Positions 23,352 to 32,562 of a stretch of DNA of 64,000 bases are shown here, in pieces. Origin of the DNA: Streptomyces sp. NBC_00557 (GTDB taxonomy: Bacteria > Actinomycetota > Actinomycetes > Streptomycetales > Streptomycetaceae); assembly GCF_036345995.1 (NCBI RefSeq), contig NZ_CP107796.1, forward strand, positions 806,001-870,000, read 5' to 3'. How positions within the stretch are numbered: the first letter of the stretch is position 1; every line of letters begins with the position of its first letter. The position numbers and the translations under genes are program-made. The notes under the pieces were generated by a model. That model did not search any database. It worked only from the letters and a program-made list of their open reading frames with translations, and was not told the origin of the DNA.

Positions 23352-25567
23352 CCGCCACCCAGGAACGCGGCCGCAGACGCGCCGCCCCCGCCAAGCGGCC
23401 GGTCCCCAGACCCCGCGGCGGAACGGTCCGCACCCCCACCGTGCTCCAGATGGAGGCCGTCGAGTGCGGCGCCGCCTCCCTCGCGATGGTCCTCGCGCAC
23501 TACGGCCGGCACGTCCCGCTGGAGGAGCTGCGCATCGCCTGCGGTGTCTCCCGCGACGGCTCGCGCGCCTCCAACCTGCTGAAGGCGGCGCGCAGTTACG
23601 GCCTGACCGCCAAGGGCATGCAGATGGACCTGGCCGCGCTCGCCGAGGTCGCGGCGCCGGCCATACTGTTCTGGGAGTTCAACCACTACGTCGTCTACGA
23701 CGGCATGGGCCGCCGCTTCGGCCGCCGCGGCGTGTACATCAACGACCCCGCCAAGGGCCGCCGGTTCGTGCCCATGGAGGAGTTCGACGGCAGCTTCACC
23801 GGTGTGGTGCTGGTGATGGAGCCGGGCGACGGCTTCACCAAGGGCGGCCGCAGGGCGGGCGTGCTCGGCGCGATGCCGGCCCGGCTGCGCGGCACCGCAG
23901 GCACCCTGCCCGCCGCCGTCCTGGCCAGCCTGCTGCTGGTCGCGGTCGGCGCCGCCGTGCCCGCGCTCAGCCGCACCTACATCGACACGTTCCTCATCGG
24001 CGGCCAGACCTCCCTGCTCGGCGTGCTGTTCGCCTCCATGGCCACCTGCGTGCTGCTCACCCTGGTGCTGACCTGGCTGCAGCAGGCCAACCTGCTGCAC
24101 GGCCGGATCATCTCCTCCACCCTCTCCAGCGCCCGCTTCCTGCGCCATCTGCTGCGGCTGCCGGTCACCTTCTTCGCCCAGCGCTCGCCCGCCGACCTGG
24201 TGCAGCGCCTGCAGTCCAACGACCAGGTCGCCGAGACCCTGGCCCGCGACCTCGCGGCGGCCGGCGTCGACGCCGTCGTCGTCGTCCTGTACGCCGTCCT
24301 CCTGTACACCTACGACCCGCAGCTGACGTTCGTCGGCATCGGCGTGGCCCTGCTCAACGTGGTCGCCATGCGGCTGGTGGTCCGGCTGCGCGCGACCCGC
24401 ACGGCGAAACTGCGCGCGGACACGGCACGGCTGACGAACACCTCGTACACCGGTCTGCAGCTGATCGAGACGATGAAGGCGACCGGCGGCGAGGACGGCT
24501 ACTTCCGCAAGTGGGCCGGGCAGCACGCCACCACGCTGGAGGAGCAGCAGCGGCTCGGGGTGCCGAGCGCCTGGCTGGGCGTGGTCGCCCCCACCCTCGC
24601 CACCTTCAACAGCGCGCTGATCCTGTGGATCGGCGGCCTGCGCGCGGTCGAGGGGCACATCTCGGTGGGCCTGCTGGTCGCCTTCCAGGCGCTGGTCACC
24701 CGCTTCACGGCACCTTTGACGAGGCTCAACGGCGTGGCGGGCCGCATCCAGGACTTCGCGGCCGACGTGGCCCGGCTGAAGGACGTGGAGAACTTCCAGG
24801 CCGACCCGCTCTACGCCCGCCCCGGCGGCGCCGACTCCACCCGGCGGCTGCACGGACACGTCGAGCTGGAGAACATCACCTTCGGCTACAGCCCGCTGGA
24901 CAAGCCGCTGCTGAGCGGCTTCGACCTGACCGTGGGACCGGGGCAGCAGGTGGCGCTGGTCGGCGGCTCCGGCAGCGGAAAGTCCACGGTGTCCCGGCTG
25001 ATCTCGGGCCTGTACACGCCGTGGGACGGGGTGATCCGCATCGACGGCCGCCGGCTGGAGGACATCCCGCGCGGCGCGCTCGCCGCCTCCGTCTCCTTCG
25101 TCGACCAGGACGTGTTCCTCTTCGAGGGCTCGGTCCGCGACAACGTGGCCCTGTGGGACCCGTCGATCCCGGACGAGGCCGTGGTGGAGGCGCTGAAGGA
25201 CGCGGCCCTGTACGACGTGGTGATGCGCCGGCCCGGCGGCATCCACAGCAAGGTGGAGCAGGACGGCCACAACTTCTCCGGCGGACAGCGGCAGCGGCTC
25301 GAGATCGCCCGGGCCCTGGTCCGCAGGCCGAGCATCCTCGTCCTGGACGAGGTGACCAGCGCGCTGGACGCGGAGACCGAGCTGGTCGTGATGGACAACC
25401 TGCGCCGGCGCGGCTGCGCCTGCGTGGTGATCGCGCACCGGCTGAGCACGGTCCGCGACAGCGACGAGATCGTCGTACTGCAGCACGGCACGGTCGTGGA
25501 GCGCGGGCGGCACGAGGAGCTGGTGGCGCGCGGCGGCGCGTACGCCGCGCTGGTCAGGGAGCGATGA
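23348..25567 (+). CDS. NHLM-type ABC exporter with N-terminal C39 leader peptidase
   Basis: A 739-residue exporter that cleaves and exports the double-glycine peptide. The C39 peptidase (about 30-170) has its Cys at residue 40 (MEAVECGAASLAMVL), His in FNHYVVYDG and Asp in YINDPAKG. Six helices follow (about 190-460), then the ATPase with Walker A GGSGSGKST, signature NFSGGQRQRLEIARAL, Walker B ILVLDEVTSALD and H-loop VIAHRLS. All catalytic residues are intact. GTG 23348 overlaps the HlyD stop, and one base separates its stop from the next ATG. Confidence 0.94.
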   Translation: MTATQERGRRRAAPAKRPVPRPRGGTVRTPTVLQMEAVECGAASLAMVLAHYGRHVPLEELRIACGVSRDGSRASNLLKAARSYGLTAKGMQMDLAALAEVAAPAILFWEFNHYVVYDGMGRRFGRRGVYINDPAKGRRFVPMEEFDGSFTGVVLVMEPGDGFTKGGRRAGVLGAMPARLRGTAGTLPAAVLASLLLVAVGAAVPALSRTYIDTFLIGGQTSLLGVLFASMATCVLLTLVLTWLQQANLLHGRIISSTLSSARFLRHLLRLPVTFFAQRSPADLVQRLQSNDQVAETLARDLAAAGVDAVVVVLYAVLLYTYDPQLTFVGIGVALLNVVAMRLVVRLRATRTAKLRADTARLTNTSYTGLQLIETMKATGGEDGYFRKWAGQHATTLEEQQRLGVPSAWLGVVAPTLATFNSALILWIGGLRAVEGHISVGLLVAFQALVTRFTAPLTRLNGVAGRIQDFAADVARLKDVENFQADPLYARPGGADSTRRLHGHVELENITFGYSPLDKPLLSGFDLTVGPGQQVALVGGSGSGKSTVSRLISGLYTPWDGVIRIDGRRLEDIPRGALAASVSFVDQDVFLFEGSVRDNVALWDPSIPDEAVVEALKDAALYDVVMRRPGGIHSKVEQDGHNFSGGQRQRLEIARALVRRPSILVLDEVTSALDAETELVVMDNLRRRGCACVVIAHRLSTVRDSDEIVVLQHGTVVERGRHEELVARGGAYAALVRER

Positions 25568-25568
25568 G

Positions 25569-28385
25569 ATGACGTCCGTACAGGAAGGCGATCTGGTCCT
25601 GGGCGCGCTCGGCTCGCTGGGCACGCGCATCGACTGCGCCGGCCTCAACCGCCTCGATCTCGAAGGCCCCCAGGTGCTGTGGCTGGTCGCGGCCGGCGCC
25701 CTGGACCTGTTCGCGGTGGACGCCGTCCAGCAGGGCCACTGGCACCACCTGGGCCGGCTGGAGGCGGGCACGCTGCTGCTCGGGCCGGTCGCCGGGCCCC
25801 AGCACACCCTGGTGGCCCGCCCGGTCCGGGACTGCGTGGTGCACCGGATCAACCTGCGCGAGCTGTACCAGCCGGCGAACACCCAGACCTGGTCGTACGA
25901 CGAGTACGGCAACCCGCAGTACGTGCCGCCCGCCACCAGCCCGCTGGAGTACGCGGTGGCACTCGGCGTCGGCCGCGGCCTGTCCGTGCTGTTCCAGGCG
26001 CCGATGGCGGAGGAACGGGCCACCACACCCACCGACGACGACGTGTTCTGGATGCAGGTGCCGCCGGGCAGCGTCCAGTACGGCTCGCTGTACGGGGCGG
26101 AGGCCGCCGCGGATCTGCTGATGGACCCGGCGCTGTGGCAGTCCATGGTGGACCAGCAGTACCGGCTGCTGACCGCGCTGGACCGGTGGATCGAGCAGCT
26201 GGAGCGCAGCCACGAGACCCGTACGGCCGCCGGCATCAAGGCCGGTGAGGCGGTGCGCGCCCAGGCCGACCAGACGCTGCTGGCGTCCATCGGCAAACGC
26301 TCGGCCCGCCGGACCACGGCCGCGGACGCCGACGCCGGGTACGCCGCCTGCAAGCTGGTCGCCGAGGCGGCCGGGATCACGCTCGCCGAGCCCGCGCAGA
26401 GCGGTACCGAGAGCGAACGCCTCGACCCGATCGAGCGGGTGGCGCTCGCCTCCCGGGTACGCACCCGCGCCGTACGGCTCCAGGGGCGCTGGTGGCGGGA
26501 GAACGTGGGCCCGCTCGTCGGGCACCGGGCGCTGTCCGGGGCGCCGGTCGCGCTGCTGTGGCGGCGCGGCGGCTATGTCGCCGTCCATCCCGGCACGGGC
26601 CGCGAGACCCCGATCGAGAAGGCGAACGCGGAGGAGTTCGAGCCGCGCGCGGTGATGTTCTACCGGCCCCTGCCCGACAGGGCGCTCACCCCGCTCGGCC
26701 TGCTGCGGTTCAGCCTGCGCGGCACCCGCGGCGATCTGCTCGCCCTGCTGCTGGCGGGCCTGGTGACGGTGGCGATCGGCGCGCTGGTGCCGGTCGCGAC
26801 GGGCAAGGTGCTCGGCGAGTTCGTGCCGAGGGCGCAGACCGGCCCCATCGTGCAGGTGTGCCTCGCGGTGATGGTGAGCGGGGTGGTCGCGGCGGCGTTC
26901 ACGCTGCTGGAGAACCTGTCCATCCTGCGGCTGGAGGGCCGGATCGAGGCCGCGCTCCAGCCCGCCGTGTGGGACAGGCTGCTGCGGCTGCCGACCCGGT
27001 TCTTCACCCAGCGCTCCACCGGCGAGCTGGCCAGTGCGGCGATGGGCATCAGCGCGATCCGCCGGCTGCTGGCGGGCGTCGGCCCGGTGGTCGCGCAGTC
27101 GGTGACGGTCGGCGCGATGAACCTGGGCCTGCTGTTCTGGTACAGCCCGTCGATGGCCCTGGCGGCGCTCGGCATGCTCGTCGTGATCGCGGCCGTGTTC
27201 CTGGGGCTCGGGCTGTGGCAGGTGCGCTGGCAGCGCAAGCTGACGGTGCTCGGCAACAAGCTGAACAACCAGGCCTTCCAGACCCTTCGGGGCCTGCCCA
27301 AGCTGCGGGTCGCGGCAGCCGAGAACTACGCCTACGCCGCCTGGGCGCGCCAGTTCGCCCGCAGCCGGGAGCTGCAGCAGAAGGTCGGCCGGATCAAGAA
27401 CCTCACCACCGTCCTCGGCGGGATCTATCTGCCGGTGTGCACGCTGCTGATGTTCATGCTGCTGGCGGGCCCGGCGAAGGGCGCGATGTCGGCGTCCGGC
27501 TTCCTGACCTTCAACACGTCGGTGACGATGGTGCTGACCTCGGTCACCCAGCTGACCGGCTCCTTCGTGTCGGCGGTGGCCGCGCTGCCGCTGTTCGAGG
27601 AGATCAAGCCGGTCTTCGAGGCGACGCCCGAGGTGCGCACGTCCAGCACCCGGCCGGGCCCGCTGTCCGGCGCGATCGAGGCCCGCCGGCTGTCCTTCCG
27701 GTACGCCGACGACGGCCCGCTCGTCCTGGACGACGTGTCCTTCGCCGTCCGGCCGGGCGAGTTCGTGGCGATCGTCGGCCCGAGCGGCTGCGGCAAGTCC
27801 ACCCTGCTGCGGCTGCTGATCGGCTTCGACAAGCCGGTCTCCGGCAGCGTCCTGTACGACGGCCAGGACCTGGCGGCGCTGGACCAGTCGGCGGTGCGCC
27901 GCCAGTGCGGCGTGGTCCTGCAGCACGCGCAGCCCTTCACCGGCTCGATCCTGGACGTCATCTGCGGCACCGAGCCGTACACGCCGGAGGAGGCGATGGC
28001 GGCGGCCGAGATGGCGGGGCTCGCGGAGGACATCAAGCGGATGCCGATGGGGCTGCACACGATCGTGGCCGGCAACGGCGCGATCTCCGGCGGGCAGCGG
28101 CAGCGCCTGATGATCGCCCAGGCGCTGATCCGGCGTCCGCGGATCCTGTTCTTCGACGAGGCCACCAGCGCCCTGGACAACGACACCCAGCGCATCGTCA
28201 TCGACAGCACCCGCAAGCTGAACGCCACCCGCATCGTCATCGCGCACCGCCTGTCGACGGTCCTGGACGCCGACCGGGTGATCGTGATGGAGGACGGCAA
28301 GGTCGTCCAGCAGGGTCCCCCGGCCGAGCTGCTCGCCGACACCACGGGCCGGCTGCACGAGCTGGTGCGCCGCCAGATGGCCTAG
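25569..28385 (+). CDS. NHLM-type ABC transporter with N-terminal regulatory-like domain
   Basis: A 938-residue protein, the second pump of NHLM loci. Its first 350 or so residues lack a peptidase; a cupin or cyclic-nucleotide-binding-like beta region (about 10-110) leads into a helical section. Six helices (about 390-690) and an ATPase domain follow: Walker A GPSGCGKST, signature ISGGQRQRLMIAQAL, Walker B ILFFDEATSALD, H-loop VIAHRLS. It starts two bases after the C39 exporter's stop and ends with its stop codon overlapping that of the convergent BrkB gene. It probably works with the preceding exporter on the same peptide. Confidence 0.92.
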   Translation: MTSVQEGDLVLGALGSLGTRIDCAGLNRLDLEGPQVLWLVAAGALDLFAVDAVQQGHWHHLGRLEAGTLLLGPVAGPQHTLVARPVRDCVVHRINLRELYQPANTQTWSYDEYGNPQYVPPATSPLEYAVALGVGRGLSVLFQAPMAEERATTPTDDDVFWMQVPPGSVQYGSLYGAEAAADLLMDPALWQSMVDQQYRLLTALDRWIEQLERSHETRTAAGIKAGEAVRAQADQTLLASIGKRSARRTTAADADAGYAACKLVAEAAGITLAEPAQSGTESERLDPIERVALASRVRTRAVRLQGRWWRENVGPLVGHRALSGAPVALLWRRGGYVAVHPGTGRETPIEKANAEEFEPRAVMFYRPLPDRALTPLGLLRFSLRGTRGDLLALLLAGLVTVAIGALVPVATGKVLGEFVPRAQTGPIVQVCLAVMVSGVVAAAFTLLENLSILRLEGRIEAALQPAVWDRLLRLPTRFFTQRSTGELASAAMGISAIRRLLAGVGPVVAQSVTVGAMNLGLLFWYSPSMALAALGMLVVIAAVFLGLGLWQVRWQRKLTVLGNKLNNQAFQTLRGLPKLRVAAAENYAYAAWARQFARSRELQQKVGRIKNLTTVLGGIYLPVCTLLMFMLLAGPAKGAMSASGFLTFNTSVTMVLTSVTQLTGSFVSAVAALPLFEEIKPVFEATPEVRTSSTRPGPLSGAIEARRLSFRYADDGPLVLDDVSFAVRPGEFVAIVGPSGCGKSTLLRLLIGFDKPVSGSVLYDGQDLAALDQSAVRRQCGVVLQHAQPFTGSILDVICGTEPYTPEEAMAAAEMAGLAEDIKRMPMGLHTIVAGNGAISGGQRQRLMIAQALIRRPRILFFDEATSALDNDTQRIVIDSTRKLNATRIVIAHRLSTVLDADRVIVMEDGKVVQQGPPAELLADTTGRLHELVRRQMA

Positions 28386-29200
28386 CCGCACTCGTTCTCG
28401 CCGCGGGGGTGCTCGTGGTGGGCCGGCCGCCAGTGGTGCTCGCAGAACCAGCGGCCGAACAGGGCGCCGCCGTAGATGACGAACCCGACGCCGATGAGCC
28501 AGGACTCCACGACGAGGACGGTGCCGACGGCGCCGTAGCTGAGCGCGTTGGTGACGATGAGCGGGGTGAACACCAGGTAGGAGAAGACCCGCAGACCGGC
28601 CAGCCCGATGACGGTGGCGAGCGCGCCCGGCAGCAGGGAGCGCCAGCGGATCTGCCCGCCGAGCAGGAAGCGCTGCCCCCACCAGAAGAACAGCACGCCG
28701 GTCACCGCGGACAGCCCGATCCGCTGGCCCCCGCGCAGCGTGTTCTTGCTCGCGACCTCCTGGTAGAGGTAGGCGGTGAGCACGATGAGCCAGGTCGCCT
28801 GCCGCCACACCCGGTGCCAGGGGCCGGAGGCCAGACCCCAGATGCGTTCGTAGGCGTTCTGCACGCTGCCGCCGAAGGACACGCCGAACACGGCCAGCAG
28901 CACACCGCCCCAGACGCTGGTGGTGCCGATGACCTTGCGCGGCGGGCTGATGACGCCGGTGACCACGTCGGCGGACCGCCCGGACAGGCCCATGCCGTCG
29001 GTGAGCCAGGAGGCGAAACCGCCCCGCACCAGGGGATCGGCGGCGGCGACCACGATGAGCATGGGCGCCAGCGTCACCAGGGCCAGGGTCGCGAACCCCA
29101 TGGCGCGGTGCATCAGCTCCAGCTCGCGGCCGTGCTCGAACAGGGCCCCCGCCCTGAGCCACTCCCAAGCGCGGTGCAGGCCGCGCCGCCACCACCTCAC
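28382..29200 (-). CDS. YihY/BrkB-family membrane protein
   Basis: A 272-residue protein with six predicted helices; the pattern LMHRAMGFATLALVTLAP, then FGGSVQNAYERIWGL, LGGQIRWRSLLPGAL and LSYGAVGTVLVVESWL is that of the YihY/BrkB family (UPF0761-like). The function is unsettled. GTG 29198-29200 with GGGAGGA just upstream was chosen; a GTG at 29251 in the same frame is possible. Its stop overlaps the NHLM ABC stop, so the genes are convergent and presumably unrelated. Confidence 0.8.
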   Translation of the reverse strand: MRWWRRGLHRAWEWLRAGALFEHGRELELMHRAMGFATLALVTLAPMLIVVAAADPLVRGGFASWLTDGMGLSGRSADVVTGVISPPRKVIGTTSVWGGVLLAVFGVSFGGSVQNAYERIWGLASGPWHRVWRQATWLIVLTAYLYQEVASKNTLRGGQRIGLSAVTGVLFFWWGQRFLLGGQIRWRSLLPGALATVIGLAGLRVFSYLVFTPLIVTNALSYGAVGTVLVVESWLIGVGFVIYGGALFGRWFCEHHWRPAHHEHPRGENECG

Positions 29201-29363
29201 GGCTCCTCCCGTGCTCGCCGCCCACACGCTCTCCTGTGCCGATTCATCCACCCCGGCCCGCTCCGGGCAACTCGCGTACCCGGCGTGTCCGGTGATCGGG
29301 CCGGGGCGACACGGCGGCCGGGTGACCGGTTTGCGGGCGCCGCCCACCGGACAATCGGACCCC

Positions 29364-30488
29364 GTGCGTACTCCTGCCGAGGTGCCCGCCACGGACGCGT
29401 CCAAGCCGAGCCGGCGGCGGCCGCTGATCCTCAGCGCGAGCATGGGCGCCGGCCATGACACCGTGGCCGCCGAACTGGCCCGCCGGGCCACGGCCTGCGG
29501 ACTGAAGCCGCACGTGGCCGACATCCTGCACCTGCTGCCGTACGGCCTGGGCGGCGGGCTGCGCCGGTCCTACCAGGCCTCGGTGCGGCACTTCCCGTGG
29601 GCGTACGCCGGTGTCTACGGCGCCTTCCTGCGCGGCGGCCGGGGGCCGCGCCCCAGCGGGGTGCCGCTGGCCCGGCTGGCCGCCGACGCGCTGACGGACC
29701 TGGTGGAGCGGCTGGACGCCGATGCGGTGGTGCCGGTCTTCCATCTGGCCGCGCAGCTCACCGGTCATCTGCGGGCCCGGGGCCGGCTGCGGGTGCCGAG
29801 CACCGTGTTCCTCGTCGACTTCGCGGTGCACCGGCAGTGGCTGCATCCCGGCAACGACCGGTACCTGTGCCTCACGGACGAGGCGGCGGCCGAGGTGCGC
29901 CGGGCCCTGGGGACGCCGGCGGTGACGACCGGCCCGGCGGTCGCGCCCGCCTTCCACGCACCGGCGCCCGGCGCGGCGGCGTGGCGGGAGCGCTTCGAGG
30001 AGCGGGCGCCCGGCCGGCCGGCGGTCCTGCTGTCCGCGGGGGCCTGGGGTGCGGCGCACCGTGCGGAGGGCACGGCCAGGCTGCTGTGGGAGGCCGGTTA
30101 TCTGCCGGTGGTGCTCTGCGGGCGCAACGCGCGGCTGCGGGCGCGGGTGTCCCGGGCGCCCGGGGTGCTCGCGCTGGACTGGGTGGACGACATGCCGGGG
30201 CTGCTGGCCGCCGCGTACGCGCTGGTGGACAACGCGGCCGGCCAGACCGCCGTACAGGCCCTGGCCGCCGGGCTGCCCGTGGTCGGGTACCGGCCGCTGC
30301 CCGGCCACGGTGTCGACGGGGTCCGGCGGATGTCCGGCCTCGGTGTCTCGGAACTCGCCCCGGACGGCGCCGCCCTGCTGGCCGCGCTCGCGCGGCTCAC
30401 GGAGGGCGGACCGGAACGGGCGCGGCGGGTGGCCCGCGGGCGGGCCCTGTTCCGGGCCGACCCGCTGGTGTACGCGACGGGTCCGTGA
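29364..30488 (+). CDS. MGDG-synthase-like glycosyltransferase
   Basis: A 374-residue GT28-type enzyme. The N-terminal half has RRPLILSASMGAGHDTVAAE, the Gly-rich motif of monogalactosyldiacylglycerol synthases and MurG relatives, and the C-terminal half has ALDWVDDMPGLLAAAYALVD with NAAGQTAVQALAAGLPVVGY, the nucleotide-sugar site. It probably glycosylates a diacylglycerol or polyprenyl lipid at the membrane; the acceptor is unknown. GTG 29364 is the earliest start after the divergent BrkB gene; no strong ribosome site is visible. Confidence 0.82.
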   Translation: MRTPAEVPATDASKPSRRRPLILSASMGAGHDTVAAELARRATACGLKPHVADILHLLPYGLGGGLRRSYQASVRHFPWAYAGVYGAFLRGGRGPRPSGVPLARLAADALTDLVERLDADAVVPVFHLAAQLTGHLRARGRLRVPSTVFLVDFAVHRQWLHPGNDRYLCLTDEAAAEVRRALGTPAVTTGPAVAPAFHAPAPGAAAWRERFEERAPGRPAVLLSAGAWGAAHRAEGTARLLWEAGYLPVVLCGRNARLRARVSRAPGVLALDWVDDMPGLLAAAYALVDNAAGQTAVQALAAGLPVVGYRPLPGHGVDGVRRMSGLGVSELAPDGAALLAALARLTEGGPERARRVARGRALFRADPLVYATGP

Positions 30489-30819
30489 CGCGGCGGCCCG
30501 CCCGTGCAGGCTCCGCAGCCGCCGGTTCGGGCTCCGTGCGCCGCCGCGCGGTACGGCGGTGACACCGTCCCACGGCGCCCGTCCGAGGGGCCCGGGTGAG
30601 GCGAGGCGTCCCGCCGCCCGAAGCTGCTGGACCGCCGACCGTGCGGGCGATCTCCGTGCGGACGTGGCGGCGCGGCGTGCCCCGGCCGTCGGCCAGGCGG
30701 ACGTGGTCCGGCCGGTCGCCCAGACGGCCGGTCTCCGGGGGCCGGCAACCGCTGCCCGATGCCGCGGCGAGCCCGGCCGGCCGGTGCCCGGGCCTCCCGT
30801 CACGCGCGCCCGTCTCTCC
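30489..30819 (+). other. 331-base gap between convergent genes, no gene seen
   Basis: The frames crossing it are Arg/Pro-rich antisense artefacts with poor start sites. No long hairpin comparable to the other terminators was found, although short GC inverted repeats are frequent. Confidence 0.5.
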
Positions 30820-31590
30820 TCACCGGCCCCCCGCGGCAGCAGACGCCGCGGCGGACCCGGCCGGGTCGTGGTCGCGCAGTGGCCCCACCGTCAGGCCGGC
30901 CTCGCGGCAGCCCTCCACCAGCGCCGGCAGGGCGCCGAGGGTCGAGCGCCAGCAGCCCGGGGCCGCGACGCGGTCCGAGTCGTGCAGCAGCACGGTGCCG
31001 CCGTCGCGCAGGTCGGCGGCGACCAGGGCCCGCACGGACGCCGGGGTGGCCTCGGCCGTCCAGTCCTTGCCCCACGCCGACCACAGCACCGGCCGCAGCC
31101 CGGACCGCCGGGCCGCGAGCCAGCGTCCGGAGGTGAGGATGCCGTACGGCGGGCGGTACCACTGCGGCCGGTGGCCGGAGATGTCGTGCACCGCGCGGAC
31201 GGTCCGGGCGACCTCCTCGGCGTCGCGGGCCGGGGCGGGCCGCCAGGGGCGGTCGTGGGTCCAGCCGTGGACGGCGAGTTCGTGTCCGCGCCGCACGGTC
31301 TCGCGGACCAGGCCGGGATGGCGTACGACGTGTTCGCCGAGCACGAAGAAGGTGGCCCGCACGCCGAGTGTGTCCAGCGCGTCGAGGAAGCGGGGCGTCG
31401 ACGCGGGGTCGGGGCCGTCGTCGAAGGTGAGCGCGATGTGCCGGCTCCGGCCGGCGCCGGAGAGCCGTGGGCACAGCAGCAGCCGCACGCCCGGCAGCCA
31501 GGTCGCCGCCGGTGCGATGTGCGCGGCGGCGATACCGGCCGGGAGCAGCAGGGCCGCCTTCCGCCAGATGCGGCCGGGCCTCGGAACCAT
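30820..31590 (-). CDS. Polysaccharide deacetylase (NodB domain)
   Basis: A 256-residue CE4 enzyme that removes acetyl groups from a cell-wall or exported glycan. A hydrophobic segment at about 12-32 (ALLLPAGIAAAHIAPAA) is a signal or anchor. The NodB motifs are intact: IALTFDDGPDPAST with the catalytic and metal Asp, HGWTHDRPW with the metal His pair, RPPYG and a late VLLHDSD. ATG 31588-31590 follows AGGAAGGCGG; the frame extends to 31632 but without a better site. It is the last gene of a minus-strand run after the DMT transporter, 51 bases away. Confidence 0.88.
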   Translation of the reverse strand: MVPRPGRIWRKAALLLPAGIAAAHIAPAATWLPGVRLLLCPRLSGAGRSRHIALTFDDGPDPASTPRFLDALDTLGVRATFFVLGEHVVRHPGLVRETVRRGHELAVHGWTHDRPWRPAPARDAEEVARTVRAVHDISGHRPQWYRPPYGILTSGRWLAARRSGLRPVLWSAWGKDWTAEATPASVRALVAADLRDGGTVLLHDSDRVAAPGCWRSTLGALPALVEGCREAGLTVGPLRDHDPAGSAAASAAAGGR

Positions 31591-31641
31591 CGCTGAACCG
31601 CCTTCCTGGTCGGGGATGTCGCGTCTGCGCACGGTGGTGCC

Positions 31642-32556
31642 CTAACGATGTACCCGGTGCGGGTCGCGTGGCGGGCGGTCCCGCACGTGTGCGTCCCACT
31701 CCCCGCCCTCGGCGGAGGCGTGGGCGAGCCCCAGGCTGCCCGTCCCGATCAGTGTGATGCCGATCACCTCCGGGACCACCCGCGCCCCGAGCTGGATCAC
31801 CTCGTCGAACAGCACCCAGCCGAGGATGACGCTGGTGATCGCGTCGCCCAGGGTGAGGGCCGGCTGGGACGCCGTCAAGGAGCCGGCGCCGAGCGCGCTC
31901 TGCAGCAGCAGGAAGGCGACGGCCCCGACGGCGCCGGTGGCGTACAGCGACCAGTGGCCGAACATCGCCTCCGGCCCCTGGCCGAGCCGCCCCACGGCCT
32001 CCTTGAGCAGGGCGGCGGTGGTCGCGAAGGACACGGCCGAGGCGAGGCCGAGCAGCGCGGCCCGCGCGGCGGCGGGCCTGGCCGGACGGGCCACCGCCAC
32101 CAGCAGGACCACGGCGCCGATCGCCGCGGTGCCGCCGGCCAGCCAGGCCTGGGGCGTCGCCGTGGGCCGGCCTGCGGACGGTGACGCCGACAGGAGGAAG
32201 AGGGCCAGTCCGACGGCGAGGGCGGCGAACGCCAGCCAGGTCCGCCGGTCCGGCGTGCGCCGGAAGGCGACGCTGCCCACGATCAGCGTGAACAGCAGCT
32301 CGGCGGCGAGCAGGGGCTGGACGAGGGACAGGCTGCCCGTGGCCAGTGCCGCCGCCTGCAGCAGGCTGGAGAGCGCCAGCAGCCCGCTGCCGGCCAGCCA
32401 GTTCGGGCGCCGCAGCAGACGGGCGAGCCGGCGCAGCGCGGCCCGCGCCCTGCCGCACTCCTCGGCCTCCTGCACGGCGGCCCGGCGCTGGAGCACCGAT
32501 GCGGCGGCGTTGGACAGGGCCGCGAGCAGCGCGAGCAGCACCGTGACGCCGGTCAT
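31642..32556 (-). CDS. DMT/EamA-type transporter, about ten helices
   Basis: A 304-residue integral membrane protein made of two similar five-helix halves. Features include GLLALSSLLQAAALATGSLS, LVQPLLAAELLFTLIVGS and TLGDAITSVILGWVLFDEVI, the two helical pairs typical of drug/metabolite transporters. A charged, His/Arg-rich tail ends the protein. The substrate is unknown. It starts six bases after the SDR stop, so the two are one operon. Confidence 0.8.
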   Translation of the reverse strand: MTGVTVLLALLAALSNAAASVLQRRAAVQEAEECGRARAALRRLARLLRRPNWLAGSGLLALSSLLQAAALATGSLSLVQPLLAAELLFTLIVGSVAFRRTPDRRTWLAFAALAVGLALFLLSASPSAGRPTATPQAWLAGGTAAIGAVVLLVAVARPARPAAARAALLGLASAVSFATTAALLKEAVGRLGQGPEAMFGHWSLYATGAVGAVAFLLLQSALGAGSLTASQPALTLGDAITSVILGWVLFDEVIQLGARVVPEVIGITLIGTGSLGLAHASAEGGEWDAHVRDRPPRDPHRVHR

Positions 32557-32562
32557 GGCCGC

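Noticed and set aside
25554..29225. A 1223-codon minus-strand frame opposite the NHLM ABC gene
   Set aside because: Antisense shadow; the plus strand has all ABC motifs, and the BrkB gene uses a different minus frame.
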